From Lonicera japonica (taxonomy: Eukaryota; Streptophyta; Magnoliopsida; Dipsacales; Caprifoliaceae): DNA of 64,000 nt. The position numbers and the translations under genes are program-made. Where the stretch lies: assembly GCA_021464415.1 (NCBI GenBank), contig CM038469.1:21905901-21969900 (forward strand), given 5' to 3'. The notes beneath the pieces are model-generated. The model saw only the letters and a program-made list of their open reading frames with translations. It was not told the origin of the DNA and searched no databases. Below, piece after piece: positions 1 through 13,408 of this stretch. The number at the start of each line of letters is the position of its first letter. The first letter of the stretch is position 1.

Positions 1-558
1 CCCCTCTTTCTCTCTCTAAAGGCTCTCCAATGGTGGGGATGAAATGAGGGAGAAAAGAGATGAAGAAATATAAAAAATCTCACAAGAACCATGTAGTTGA
101 CTCCCCACTTATCCATGGAGTCGACTCCATGGATTGTTTTCTGCTTGCTTCAGCTTCTGGTCAACAGCTCGAGTTCTCATGCACTTTTGGGTATTAAGGA
201 GTTGGAATTGGGTCTCAGCCAAAACACGAATGTTGTAGAGGGCATTGTGATGAAGACGTGGCCTAAAATGGGGACTCTTTTTGAGTTCGGATGAAGAAGT
301 TATGGTCTTCCGAAGTCGGGTAAAAATTATTAATCGCGTAGGATCGAAACTTGTGATTTTCAAAAACCGATTTCCGTTCGAGCCACCCGAAACAAATTAT
401 GGTCATTATAACACACTTAAATATATTAATATGAATTGTTGGAAGTTTCCAAACCATACCAACCTTTACAGAACCTAATTTGGCTACCTAGAGCCAAATT
501 TAGTCTTATACGCGATATGGGCCGCGATTTGCAAGCGATAAGGAAACCGGACGTTACA
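1..558 (-). repeat. Tekay/Del-like LTR, 3' LTR (cut by window edge)
   Basis: This stretch is repeated, with perhaps 7% divergence by eye, at about 6120-6673, and ends in the same way (ccggac.ttaca). Read on the minus strand the LTR begins TGTAACGTCCGG. It lies directly against a purine tract on its internal side, so it is the 3' LTR of a reverse-oriented element. The small ORFs inside it are repeated in the other LTR and are not genes. Its outer end lies outside the window. Confidence 0.8.
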
Positions 559-575
559 ATCTCCCCTCCTTAATA
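559..575 (-). other. Polypurine tract of the reverse Tekay-like element
   Basis: On the minus strand this reads as a purine run (AAGGAGGGGAGA) immediately before the LTR start TGTAACG. This is the expected position of the plus-strand priming site. The preceding minus-strand text GGATGAAATTTATTAAGGAG resembles the usual end of chromovirus polyprotein regions. Confidence 0.7.
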
Positions 576-3500
576 AATTTCATCCTCGAAATTCCCATAA
601 GATTGTATTCTTGAATTCCCATATAGTTGTCCTTCCTTAACAGAAAAGACCACAATATCCAATGAAGAAAGATTCTGAACTCAAGAAAAATAATCTTACC
701 AAATGATAAGGAAAAGAGGCCACATAACTAAAGTTATTCAAGTCATTCTCTTTCACAAGCCACAACCTCATTAAGAGGTTCAATGGAAAGAGATACTGAC
801 CAAACATGAGGGTTTTCAACCGCTAATAAACATGAACGAAGTAGCGGGAGATACAACTTTCCTTAGACAACTTCTTTCTCTTTTCCAACTTATTGAGCAA
901 GGTAACCATCTCGCCTTCACCAACCTAATTTCTTATCACCATATACTTCTACTTGATATCAGTACTCTACTCAATCTCCGTCTCTTAATGGCTTTAGAAG
1001 TTTCTAGCTTAGGAAACTTATGATGATCATATTGCAATACGGGGTGATTGCAATTCTGTAACAAGAGATTAAGTTGTTAATCCTCAAATTAGCTCTCAAG
1101 TGACAGTAAGTTTCCAACACGGAAGGGTTGTTAGTGTCTCGTTACTCATGAAAAGGTACCATCTCCAAGGAATCAAATAATGACTGAAGGGTTCAAAATG
1201 AAGTGTCGGGCCTATTTTACGGTATGTTGATAGCCTTTCTCTCCTAATCCAGTTAAGACAACCATGGTGTTATCCAACAAGTAGGTAGATAACTCTACTA
1301 GAGGTTAGAGCCATCGGACCAAAATCATTAACGTTTGAATATTGAAATCAAATTTCGTACTCTGCTTAAAATTTTGAACTAGATTCCAATTCCACCCAAT
1401 CAGAAAAAGCAGACGAGGAGAAATGCATGGATCGATTTCCAAAAGATGAATCTGAATAACTCACAAAATTCATAATTAAAATTCTTAGGAGGTCTTTTCA
1501 AAATACAAGTGGTAGTTATACTAACAAATGCATTCCTTGCTCTGAATGTCTTCTCTTAGCCTAGATGAATTCCTGAACTGAGAATGAAATTTCAGTGGAC
1601 ATCGAGTAAACTTTAGGCTAAGAGGATAGGCTCACAGAGAGCTTGCTAAATTATAGAGAATGCTTGAAGTCCTCTCATCTGAATACAAGATTCCGTGATC
1701 ACTTCGTAATCATGACCCCAACTATTCCACTAGTAACCCAGGAGGTGGAGTATCACAACTCACAGTCATGAGTCAACTGACATGGTATGAATACTGTATA
1801 TTCGAACTGTAAGGATTTCTTACTAATGCATCTGTCATGCATAGCATTTCCAATAAAAGAAATTTATAGGATCTTACCTTGTCTTCCCCTTAACAAGCAG
1901 TAAACACATATCTTCGGAAAATCTGTTGGGGATTCCACTATACAAAGAGCAAAAGTGATACACGTATAGTATGCTAGCATGATCTTAGGAGAGTTTATAC
2001 TCCTTCAAAGGATGTAGCTCATACCTAATAGGATAATTCAGACTGTTTTCCCCCGAGTCAGAACAAGCTTTAACACATCCAAATATATCTATATATATAG
2101 TTATAAGACAGAAGGGAATGGAAGTAGAGATGAGGTCTACTTACCTCGATCGAGTATCGACTCCCCTCCTTAAAGGGTTTGCCCGCGATTGGATTCAATA
2201 AGGCTTGAATCTGGAGTACCTCGTCAAATCCCAAACTAAAATCAAGAAGGGACTAGGAGGGTCTCAAGCGTGAAATGCCTACCTTATCATCATCTGAACT
2301 CTTGAATTGGGGTAGGAGAAATTCTCACTAGAACACTCACTCCGACTTAACATATGATTTTCTGCTCCCGACTTGTCCTTTAGCGAAAACTCGCTTTACA
2401 ACTAGCATACACATCATTCTAATTAAATGTCCACATATGAGGTTGGGAACGATTTCTCGAAAATGCTCATCTCGCCGAGGCTGACTCAACAAGGGTCAAG
2501 AAAGGGTACACCTCATGTCTTAGAGGCATTGCACCTTTCTAGTATGAGGAAAGTTCAAATCCTTAGTTCACTAAGCCATAATTGAGACTTCTTCATGCAA
2601 TGATTGAGTAATTCGAACCAATCTCCTCTATCAGGGTAACTAAAATCATAATCAACTTGAATGTGTGCCCAAAACTCCACTTGAAAACAACAAAGGAAAT
2701 GAAATATAAGAGCATAGAGTTCTACTAAGGGTTTTATTCCCTTTCGCCACGAGATACAACCGTTAAACAGACACTCTCCTTCAAGATTTACCAAGGGAGT
2801 TCACTTCAGTCCCTTTACAAACCAAATTCTCAAAGTCCCAATGCAGTATACTTAACAAAGGTAAGAGGCTTACAAAAGGAATAGTCACCCTAGCCTCAAT
2901 TCAACAAGTCCACAAGCTTTTGCTGCATTACTCTGATAGGTCCCCCTAATGAAAATGGAAAAGAATTGTGCTTCAGACGAATTCGCGGTGGGTTCCTTAT
3001 TGCGAAGGAAGGATGAGTCTGCAGCTAGTATGAATGAGAAGTCTTGCAAATTTCATGAAAGATTCTCTCCTATCACTTTAGGGAATGAAGCATAACACAT
3101 ATTTGCTGCAGACAAGGTTCACTGAACTAGTTCTCGTTCCCAATTGAACTTACTCGGCTAACAAAATGAGAATTCGATTCCAAAAGAAGCATATTCAATG
3201 TTTTTCCTCAAGCAGGAACACTTACAACCATCCATTCTTGAAAGAAAATATATAAGGGAAGTCTTACTACTGTCGTATGCCTCTTACTCCAAGGAATAGC
3301 ACAACTCAGGCACACACGAGGCATCGGCATCCATAAGAAAATCCAGTCATACATCCACATCAAATCTCGCCTCATGAGATGGGATATATACATATGCACA
3401 ACCAAACTCGGTCATTCTTGTTTATCCTATATCGGTTCTCGACAAAATTGTCTCATCATCCCACAATAAAGTAGTCATCCCACAAAGGAGGTCTTTCAGA

Positions 3501-4120
3501 CGAGATGATTTCTTGAATAATATAAAAGTTTATTCTTATCAAAGTAGTCAATTTAGAAATAATCCACATAATCTCTCTCATAAATAGACTTATAAGTTCG
3601 AATGCAGCCGTACAGATACGAAGAAGTAATCAACCATGTACTAGGTTCACCCCTCAAGAAATCGAAGAAGAAGCAATGGGGTAAACACGAGGAATAGGAC
3701 TTTAGTAGCCACTCTCCTATGTGTATGCCACGTTCTAACCTCAGTCAGCAGTAGTGGACTGGTGGTTTATCAGATAGTCATTCGTTGGCCGGCGGATGAC
3801 TATAACATAATCCATCAGTCGCCTTTTGCTCACTTAGTGGTAGAACTAATCCTAAACATAAATCTCACATGTAAAACAAGCAATATAAGAGCCAATAATA
3901 GAGATAATTTACGAAAGAGGCCAAAAGAATTAAACAAGAACTTGTGAATGGATGTAGCCAAGACAAGCCACATCTCCTTTCACAATTCTCCCATTGTCCA
4001 AATATCCTAACGGTAGAATCCTATCGCACGAGAACATATCAAATTCCGAGGAATACTATAGCCACTCACACCCCTATTCTCGAATCTACCCATGAATCTC
4101 CCGAGAAAACGACAAAGCTA

Positions 4121-4134
4121 TAGCTCTGATACCA
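4121..4134 (-). other. Primer binding site, tRNA-Met type
   Basis: The minus strand reads TGGTATCAGAGCTA, five or six bases inside the LTR edge. This is the classic initiator-Met primer site of plant LTR retrotransposons. It fixes the element's orientation as reverse and makes 4140-6673 its 5' LTR. Confidence 0.85.
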
Positions 4135-4139
4135 ACTTA

Positions 4140-6673
4140 TGACGCCCCAAAAATCCAGTTTAGAGGATTATACCTCCGGGACTTGGTTAGCCACGGAGTC
4201 GTACGCGACGATGGGTGACCAGGAGGAGAACTTAGGATTTTATACTACAAACATGTCCAAGTAATAACATCAAATTAAACGAATTTCTGGCATGTGGAGT
4301 TTATATATATATATAGATAAACCAAAACCTATTTAAAATGTACATTTAATCCATTTCCAATAGATACTCCACATTTAAGAAAATGTCATATATACAAAAC
4401 CTCCAATGAGGTCCCAATCTCAATAAGCCTTTTCTCAAATACAACATTACAATACATAGACCTTTATTAACAAATCAACTAGTATATAAGTCGTTTCCCA
4501 ATGACTCAGGGGATCAGAGTCCATCAGAGCTATCTAGACTCGTACTCGTACCATTCTCTCGAACACCTGCAACACTGGTTTGGAAAATGGGAGTGAGCCA
4601 AACGGGCTCAGTGGGAACTATAAGGGTTTGTATAAGAAAATAGATTAAAAACCAAGCATGCCATGCTATGCATTATATAATGAAAGTAGATTTAGTTTAT
4701 AAGCTGCTTCTCTATAATAAAACTCCTCTGGGTAGAAATATGTATATACAAATATAAATACATATACACATATGAAGCAACTAATGCACAGAAACCTTTC
4801 GTGAAATGTCTATATAATGTCACCAACACAAAGTATAAGAAAAGAAATTGATATATATACATCATCATACAATATATGCCATAACACCGCGACTAGATCT
4901 ATCACATCAATCACATATCATACTCACATCTAGGATTTTCATAAATCTACTGTGCACAGAGATAGCCGTCAACTCGGTTTCTTCTGCCCAAGGCAGGGAC
5001 CACCTACCAGGTCCACCTAGACGCTAACTCACGCAGCCACATAGGCATACGCAACCTCACGCAGCCACACAGGCGTACGCTACCTCATGCCGCCATAAAG
5101 GCACACGCTACAATAATACTCACGTAGCCACCAAGGCTATACGCTACCGGTAATCACCATCTATCTAGTACGAACGGTGTCGCCATCCGATATGAAATCA
5201 CATAAATCATCTCATCAAAGTATATAATATAATCAAAAATATCCAAATACAAGCTCAACATAAAGTATATGAAGTGTGTAGTCCAATACGCCTTAAAATC
5301 TGTAGTGGTATTGTTGTTCAGCTTAAACAAGATCCGGCAAGTCCGTCAATTAGTAAAAGAAACCAAAAGATCATCATTTTGGGAGGTTTCATATGTTTTC
5401 ATCAATTTGGCCCCAAGCCAAGTCTAATATAATCTAATAATTTATACTAGTTCCCAATTACCCTCCCATTATGATTTAAAGACTTTATTTATTCAAAACA
5501 CATTTATGTACTTGGCCAGCATGCTTACGGACTGGCTAGGTAAGTGGAAAATTTCATATATATGGTTTATAACTTAAAACACAACAACAATACCACTAAT
5601 ATATGTAACTTTGTCCAAAATATAGTTTAAATCCCATATATGACATCAAAAATAAGCGTATCAAAGCTTAACGTATATAATCGTATACATACTTGAAGGT
5701 CATATGTAAAACTTTCTCATAAATCATATCAAATTAGGGCTTTTTGTCTAAAATAGTTATTGATGTCATATATGATGCAAATCTATCAAAATTATCCAAA
5801 GAAATTGACCCAAGCCCCATGCATATGCAACTTTGAGTAGAAAATCTAGGTTTTGCTTGATTTGGTGTAAATATGTGATAATCACTTGCAAAGAAGTTTA
5901 AATACTATTATTCCCACCTTAAGAGGGTCAATCCCTCGAAGTATTGCGGGAGAATCGAGCCGAAACCGCGTAGATGCGAAAATTCCCAATTTGAGCTCAA
6001 AAACCCTAGCCATGGCAATTCAAGGAGGAAGAAGATGAAATTGATGATGAAGATGATGATGATGGCATGGATTTGTTGTGGTATAAGAGGCCTTGAATGA
6101 TCCCTTTTAAGCCGCTCAAATTCGCCCTTCTTTATCTCTCTAAAGGCTCTCCAATGGTGGGGATGAAATGAGGAAGAAAAGAGATGAATAAATATAAAAA
6201 ATCTTGCCAGAACCATGTAGTCGACTCCCCACTTATCCATGGAGTCGACTCCATGGCTTGTTTTCTGCTTCCTTCAGCTTTTGATCAACAACTCGACTTC
6301 TCATACAGCATTAAGGAGTTGGAATTGGGTCTCGGCCAAAACGCAAAAGTTGTAGAGGGCATTGAGATTAAGATGTGGCCGAAAACAGGGAGTCATTTGG
6401 AGTTCAGATGAAGAAGTTACGGTCTTCCAAAGTCGGGTAAAAATTATTAATCGCATAGGATTGAAACTTGTGATTTTCGAACCAATTTCCGTCCGAGCCA
6501 CCCGAAATAACTTATGGTGATTATAACACATTTAAATATATTAATATGACTTTTTGAAAGTTTCCAAATCATATCAACCTTTACAGAACCCAATTTGGCT
6601 ACCTGGAGCCAAATTCAGTCTTCTACGCGATATGGGCCGCGATTTGCAAGCGATAAGGAAACCGGACATTACA
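4140..6673 (-). repeat. Tekay/Del-like 5' LTR (2534 bp)
   Basis: The LTR has TG...CA ends and lies next to the tRNA-Met primer site. About 550 bp at its right end match the partial LTR at 1-558. It contains the transcript-like text 'gtgagccaaacgggctcagtggg', related forms of which recur in the other LTR fragments of the window. A perfect 20-bp palindrome at 6237-6256 also occurs at 113-132 in the other LTR. Small ORFs inside it are not supported as genes. Confidence 0.85.
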
Positions 6674-8302
6674 GGAATTTCATTTTCAGGATTAGATATT
6701 GGTTGCATGTCAATAACTATGAAGTCCATGAAAAAGTTGAATTTATTAATTTGAACTAACACATCCTCTATAATTCCCTTTAAAATCTTGGCCGATCGAT
6801 CTGCTAATTGGATCGTGACTTTAGCGGGTTTCAACTGTCCTAAACCCAACTGTTGGTAGACCAAAAATGGCAAATCATTAATACTAGCACCCAAATCAAG
6901 CAAAGCAATTTTGATTTTAAAGTTGGCAATCAAACAAAAAATGGTTGGGCAACCGGGATCTTTGAATTTTGGGATTCGAGTGTCTTGCATTATTGAGATT
7001 ACTTTCTCTACCATAAATGCCTTCTTTTTAACATTCAATTGTCACTTTATGGTGCATAAATCTTTTAAAAATTTAGCATAAGAAGGAATTTGATTTATCA
7101 CATCAAGCAACGAAATGTTAATTTTCACTTATTTGAGCACATCAAGAATTTTGGCATTTCGGGTTTCCTTAAAAGGTTGAGATAACCTTTCCGGAAAAGA
7201 AATTTTGACACTACTCATGATTTTCTCCAAATCCTCTTTTTCAGCTTTCTCCTCTTCAATTATTCTCTCTTTAAGGCTTATTTCCTCAATTTGACTTGAC
7301 TCGACTATGTCCACCGAATTTTTGGCCACAGGAATAATAGCTTATTCAACTTCTTTCCCATTTCTAAGGATGGTGATGGATTTCAATTCCTCAATGTTTT
7401 CACTCGATTCGCTCTCATTGATCACTAAAGTTTGACCTCGAGGATTAGCTAATGGTTGGGATAGAAATTTTCATTTTCCTTGAATGGACAATGCAATTGT
7501 GAGTTTGGACATTTGAGTTTTCAAATCACTAACTCTCTATTGGTATTTTCTACAAGTTCCGCAAAAGAACCTCCAAATTCGAATTTGGGTTTGGGTTTGC
7601 TTGACCAAAAGAGTTGTTTTAAGGTGGAGGTGGTCTTAGTTATTAGGAGTTCAAATTTGCATTCAATTTTGATGATCATTTTGATTTTCCCCTAACTAAA
7701 ATTAGGATGGTTCCTCCATCCTTTGTTGAACCGTTGAGAAAACGGGTCATTGTGTGATATAGAGTATGAGTTCATAGCATTAACTTGTGAAAGACTTCGA
7801 ATGATTACTTTAAAGGCTAGAATTGTGTGACACTCCTCCGTCGAATGTCCCACCTCATAAATGACACAAACAATGCTAGTGCCTACACTATCTTCCCTCA
7901 TTTTACTAGACTATGGGCTTAAATTTTCTTTGATAATTGAATGAATTTCAATTCAATATTATCTCATTTGGACACTTAGTACAACCCTCCTCTCTCAGAA
8001 ACCTTACCTTTAACCTCGTCCGTGTAGGTGTCCTAATTTTGGGCACCCTCGGCTATTTCATCAAAGTACAATAAAGCATCTTGCGGACTTTTGCTCACGA
8101 AATTTTCATTACACATCATTTCAAGAAACGTGAGCATGGTGGGTAATGGAAACTTAGTTATAGAATTGTTTAATATTGCATATAGACCGAACAAATTTTT
8201 TATGTAAAACCCTAGTGTGGAATCGGATTTTACCTTCAAGATCTCTCTGGTTTGATCCCGTATCAGCACGAACAGGGGTTGGTGGAGACGAATCGAGAAC
8301 AC
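6674..8302 (-). pseudogene. Athila-type gag-protease remnant
   Basis: Reverse-strand fragments in different frames resemble Athila gag-pol. In element order they are a gag piece with SKSPQDALLYFDEIAE (8033-8302), a zinc-knuckle-like piece with EVGHSTEEC (7692-7901), acidic linker pieces (7129-7329), and a protease core LLDLGASIN (6574-7038 frame). The aspartyl protease motif is in the LDLGAS form also used by the intact Athila at 49-55 kb. Frameshifts and stops separate the pieces. The protease sequence breaks off exactly at 6673/6674, where the Tekay-like LTR begins, so that element landed inside this older Athila copy. The rest of its pol would lie left of the window. Confidence 0.75.
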
Positions 8303-8431
8303 GTGCTCGATAGAACTTTAAAATCTTCTATTGTATTCCTTTCACCGTACAATTCTGTACCAAGTGTGGGCTGCGGTATCACCAAGTTCTCTCTCTCTAC
8401 TCTCTACGGCACAAACCCTAAATTTGTAAGA
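8303..8431. other. Unassigned repeat-like flank left of a solo LTR
   Basis: No gene is seen. If the solo LTR at 8432-12417 and one TAAGA copy are removed, this stretch joins smoothly to 12423 onward. The two sides are therefore one older sequence split by that insertion. Confidence 0.4.
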
Positions 8432-11400
8432 TGTAAGACCCATAAATTTCTAGTTTTTACTTTTATATATAATACATGGGTATTATGGTCATGTTTCATT
8501 AAGTGTCTATATAATTATAATTATGATTTATTTATTTATTTTCTACATTCATGAGTTGGATGGGTTTTAGATAACATTATTTTTGTAGACTATTATAATA
8601 AATTAGTGAGTCTTATATTTTAGTATAATTGGTTTTCCAAATCAAACATGTATTAGGAAGTGGGACAGGTGTGAGAATCCGGACCCATACCCCGAGAGAA
8701 GAAAAGAGTCCTCGTTCTCGGTTTTATTTTGAAAAACGTGTTTTGTAGAGTCGCCAGTTTGTTTTACGAGAAAACAAACAAAAGATCGTACAAAGGATAA
8801 TTCGAAAATGAACTATCTTTCATACGTTTGAAACCAGAGATTTATTTTGAAAATTGACTTTGCTAGGGTTCGGGAACTACGTTACGAATTGGGAAGGTGT
8901 TAGGCACCCAATTCGCCCTTTCGGTCTCTTAATGGATCATGTATTTAATTTCTATTTTAGATATCTTGCAAGTAGTTCGAATGGTTTTCAGAATAATCCT
9001 TTCCGGATAAGTTTTAGTTTAAAACAATATTTTTGAAATCAGACTCGAGCTTTGCGAGCGCCTACGTATTCATTCGTAGAATGAAATCAGAGTCTCGTAG
9101 TTCCTTTCGTTTGGAAACTGTTTTTGTATTTTTGTTTTTGTTTTGAAAACGTGTCAAAACGGATTTTAGATTTCTTGTAAAACTTGGAAAGGATTTATTT
9201 GAAAGCAATGAACTTCTTTGCAAGTTATCTAATTTCTGTATTAAAGGTGAAATTAAATGCAGTATTGAAATTAAGGAGGGTTATAGAAAATATACCTGAT
9301 GTGCTTACAGAGTAAATAAGAACCTTGCCTTGATTACTCCTTTCTCTCTCTAGAACTTTCTCTCTCTAAAACTTTCTCTCTCTAGAAATTCTCTCTCTAA
9401 AACTTTCTCTCTCAGAATTTCTCTAAAATGACTCTCTGATAATTCTGACAGAGTTTCTACTTACTAAAGACACTAGTGAGTGTTGATGTCTAAAATGGGA
9501 GCCCAAGGGTCCTATTTATAGGGGAAAGATCCGCCAAAAACGCTCCAAAAGAGGCCAACCGCAGGGGGTAGCCGCACCGCGTGCGGCTGGGGCGTGCGAC
9601 AGGGGGTAGCCGCAAGGCGTGCGACAGGGGCGTGCGACAGGGGGCCAACCGTACGGCTGGCAGGTAGCCGTACGGTTGGGGGCGTGCGGCTGGCCAACCA
9701 AAAAAAAGTGCAGAAACACTCCGAAAAAACCTAAATTTTTAACGGGGAGCTGCCCCGCACCCCGCGACCTGACCGGGCAGGTCGATCCCCGTCCTGATAA
9801 GCGAAGAGGCAACAAAGGTTATATCAAACTCCCAACGCGCGCGAAATTGGAGTCTTTCCTAACAGTCTTCTATATGCATGATGACTCAACACTTGACGTG
9901 AGATGCTGATTTTAAGAAAAGCAGTGTTCGCACGAGAGTCGTGGATTGGGGTGTTCACAACAGGTTTATTATATAATTAGTATTTATAAGCCCTAATCTT
10001 ATAAGATTTAAGTTAAAGCCTTAAGCCTTAAGCCCATTACCTATTTAATAATAATATATCTAGTTCTATTGGGAGAATGAGAAAGAGAGCAACGTATGTA
10101 GAAAAAGGGGAAGAGGCGACTTGGCTAGGGCGTAGAAGGAGATACGATTGCAAACGATTAATCTTGTTCCTTAGTTTCAAGATATCTTTCTCCATTTATC
10201 GATAATTTAGGTGAGTGATTCTCACCCTTTTCTAGTGGTTTTTATTCATACATGTTTTGATTTTCTTTTGACCTAATTTTTGTGAAGAAAGGTTATTGTG
10301 TTTTTGCTCAATTAGTTGTAAGTTTCTTAATAAAGAATTTCAGTCATATGCTCTTATTAAAAATTTGAGAAAAATACATAGATTAATATTATGAGTTAGA
10401 AGAATTTTGGCTTTAGAATTGAATTAATAGGGTTTTTAATTTGGGGGATATAAATTTTACAAAACATGTGTATTAATATACCTAGTGTTAATCAGATTGC
10501 TGTCTTACATGTGTATATACGTATTCGTTTAGGATATTAAACCTTCGTGTAAAAATATAGAAAACTTATAGAATTTAATATCATGTGTTAGTAGTATCTG
10601 GGCTTTGGAATTGATTGAATATGATTTTTGTGTTGAGAGATATTGAATTTACAAAAACAGTGCATTGCAGAATCTGATGCTAGACAGATTGTATATCTGT
10701 CACCAAAACATTTATAACTCCTAAAGTATAAATGATTTTTACTTGGATCCAATTGGATATGACTCAAGACACATTAGGCTATATTTTATATTTGTTATGG
10801 AATTTTTGGATTGTTGAATAATTCCCAGAATTTATGTGAAGTTGGTGGTTGTGTCGATTATAAGCCCGGTTTGTGTTCTTGTTTTGTTTGTGTGTAATTT
10901 AACTTATGATTTTGGTGTCGTTTGAATAGGATTCTTAAAAATTGACTAGAGTCATAGGAAAATTTCTTAATTACGCCAATGCTCCCTTGTTATGGTTTGA
11001 TTCAACACTTGTGTGGATTTCCCATGATTTTTGTGAAAAGAAAACATTGGTGAAAGCCAATGGAATTTTATGATTTTGGTGGTAAGTCAGATGGGGGCTT
11101 GTGATGATTGTTGTACTTGTTCTATTGTTGAATAGACAAGTGGATTATATGTGATTTTACTTGCAGAAGGGCAAGTGTTTTGGCGTGCAAACGTATAACT
11201 AGCCTTCCGAAGAAGGTCAGAACTTTAGACGATATGCCTGTGCAGGTCCCGGTTCGGAGTGGCCGCTAGTTATACAGGGAGACAGAGGGCAAGATGATTT
11301 GTGTATGCCATGGGAGAGTATGGCGAGGTGTTATGTAATTAAGGTGCACACGCTTACCAAAGAGTCTAGTGGATTAGGAGTGTAGGACTTTTTCTTTGTT

Positions 11401-12417
11401 TAATTTGTGCAAATTATTGGATCTTTAAATGAAAATTCTAGCACATGAACCTAGAAGAAAATTGGATTATGCTCATTTTTTTTATGTGTTGAGTTTCCTT
11501 TAATTCCTTATCGTTTAGAAGTTATAGTTGAATCTCGTTTGTGAAAAGGGTCTGCATTGAATCACTGTTTTAGGTAATTAAACGGTCAATTTTTTCCATC
11601 TTTCGCATGTATTTGTAGAAATCATCATTCTGGACATTTTTCGTGTTTTAAGTTTTCCAGAATTCCGTACGGTTTGGGCAGAAACTAACACTTTTTACTG
11701 CTGTAGTTTATTTTGTGATGTAGATGTTATCCTTGTTAGGGACTTCTTTTGTGCAGGAAGGTAGGTCTTTTCTAACATTCGTGCAAGGTTGCTCTACCAT
11801 AGAATTTTGATAATTATTACTTTAAAGTTTTATGGATGAATGTGACAAGAAACTAACTGCCACTTTTTTATCGGGAAATTATGATTTATCTCGATAAGTA
11901 TGTGGAACTACATGTCTTGTCTCATGATTATTTCTGTTGAAAATTTGTATTTATGATAATTGCATCATGGACATAGTTGGGTGAAACGAATCAACTCATA
12001 CCAGTATTTTATACTGACCCAATATGTCTTTGTGCTTCTTGGGCACATTTTCTTTATGAGCGTAGATAAGGGGTTTGCAGGAATTTACGTGCTTCTTGAT
12101 CGTGTTAAGACATGTACTTGAAGTATGTTTCTTTTGTACTTGGGAAGTGGGGGGCGATTTAGATGTACTCTGTCCAAATAGTTTTTGTAAAGCAAATGTA
12201 ATTGAATTTTTGTATATGTAAGGTTGGACATTTTATTTTTATTTTTCTGCAAAATATTTATATAAAAAAGGGTTTTTGTTTTATTTAGTTTATATTTTGG
12301 TTTTTGAGAATAAGTTTAAAGGTAAATATGTTTTTTAAAATTTTCACACTCGGTAGTTGGATGGCTGAGTACGTGTGGATTAATGGGTACTCGAGGTCCA
12401 AAAATCGGGGTGTGACA
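8432..12417 (+). mobile_element. Tekay-type solo LTR with a Tat solo LTR inside it
   Basis: The sequence begins TGTAAGACCC and ends GGGGTGTGACA, the usual ends of plant Tekay/Del LTRs. It is flanked by a perfect 5-bp duplication TAAGA (8427-8431 and 12418-12422). There is no internal domain, primer site or second LTR, so this is a solo LTR left by LTR-LTR recombination. Without the nested insertion (8670-9964) it is about 2.69 kb. No coding capacity is seen. Confidence 0.8.
8670..9959 (-). mobile_element. Tat/Ogre-type solo LTR, reverse orientation
   Basis: Read on the minus strand it starts TGTGAACACCCCAATCC and ends CCGGATTCTCACA, the same ends as the LTRs of elements A and B. The flanking 5-bp duplication is ACAGG (8665-8669 and 9960-9964). 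A reverse TATA core, CCTATTTATAGG, lies at 9511-9522. GC-rich repeats around CCAACCGTACGGCTGG lie upstream of it in element orientation. No internal sequence is present, so it is a solo LTR. It inserted into the Tekay solo LTR, or into that element before it was reduced to an LTR. Confidence 0.9.
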
Positions 12418-13408
12418 TAAGAATTATTGTGTCGAGCGAAGAGGCAAGGTTGGCATATATATAAGGCTACGATAGTGTCCCTAAGTAGAAATAAGTATTT
12501 GGGCTTCCTATGAAAAACCGGAATCCTAATTTGATTAAGAATCGATTCCTTCCATAAATTATAATTCACACCACTAAAGAATTATAATTGCACTCCCGTC
12601 CTTCACAATTATATTTCGAGCTCCTTGTTATTAAATACTTATTATTCTCCCCACGTTAAGATTTCAAATAACCGTCATTTAAAATTAAATTACTGACAAT
12701 TATATTTAAAGGACTTCTTAATCCTTGAGCGTACCACTTAACTTATTTGACATGTCGAATTAACATAATCCACCTACAGGGTTTGATATGATCAAAACTT
12801 ATAAGCTTCTCAAGGGGTTATCATCAATCCCTATACCGGGACGTGCATTCCGTCAATAATTAATATTCATCATATATATAGTGTCTCCATCCAATTCACG
12901 AAGATTATTGATCCATAAATGAATCTCACTCTTAATGAGTCAAAACAACAAACACTACATATATATGTTTATTGATTATTTCAAGATTAAGAGCATAAGT
13001 AATCATAATAACCATGAGATTTTAAATTGTTTTATATAGTCAGTATAAAAACAATTAACCCAAGTTAGTCCTGTTCAATACACACAAAGTGTACTTACAC
13101 AATGAGTTAAAACTGTACTGTTTCTTGTAGTCAAGATAAACTACTAAAACTTGTGCTATAATCCTACCGATGGTTGTCCAATTCCATCTAAGACCGTGAA
13201 CCAATAAACTTATATCCCATGATACTAGGATATCATTAATTATCTTGTAACTGCCAAGATACCAAAATTGTGGAGTGCACAAGATAGATGAAGATTCTTG
13301 AGTGAAGTGGGTCGTTTCTATTAGGATGAGCCATATTTGTTCAACTATTGCGCATATCAGATTATCTATCGGTGCATTCCGAACGAGAAAGTTGAAAGAG
13401 TGTTATTG
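12418..13408. other. AT-rich repeat-like DNA without genes
   Basis: About 1 kb of AT-rich sequence has no ORF of note beyond two short minus-strand frames without recognisable motifs. Its style (runs such as 'aggggttatcatcaatcc') recalls the untranslated parts of Copia elements, but no LTR ends, primer site or protein domain was found. Confidence 0.4.

Larger units (their letters stand above)
559..4139 (-). mobile_element. Internal region of a Tekay-like LTR element, no recognisable genes
   Basis: The internal domain between two reverse-oriented LTRs is about 3.6 kb. No reading frame above 80 codons shows gag, protease, RT, RNase H or integrase motifs on either strand. It is therefore a non-autonomous (LARD-like) or badly decayed copy. 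A second purine-tract-like string (TCCCCTCCTTAAAGGG) occurs near 2164. It may mark an older recombination junction or be chance. Confidence 0.6.

Noticed and set aside
2555..3405. Minus-strand frames of 65-79 codons in the Tekay-like internal region
   Set aside because: No RT, integrase, gag or protease motif is present. They are short and compatible with chance.
9516..9909. GC-rich frames on both strands
   Set aside because: They lie in the U3 of the Tat solo LTR. Arginine- and proline-rich translations of GC-rich repeats have no domain.
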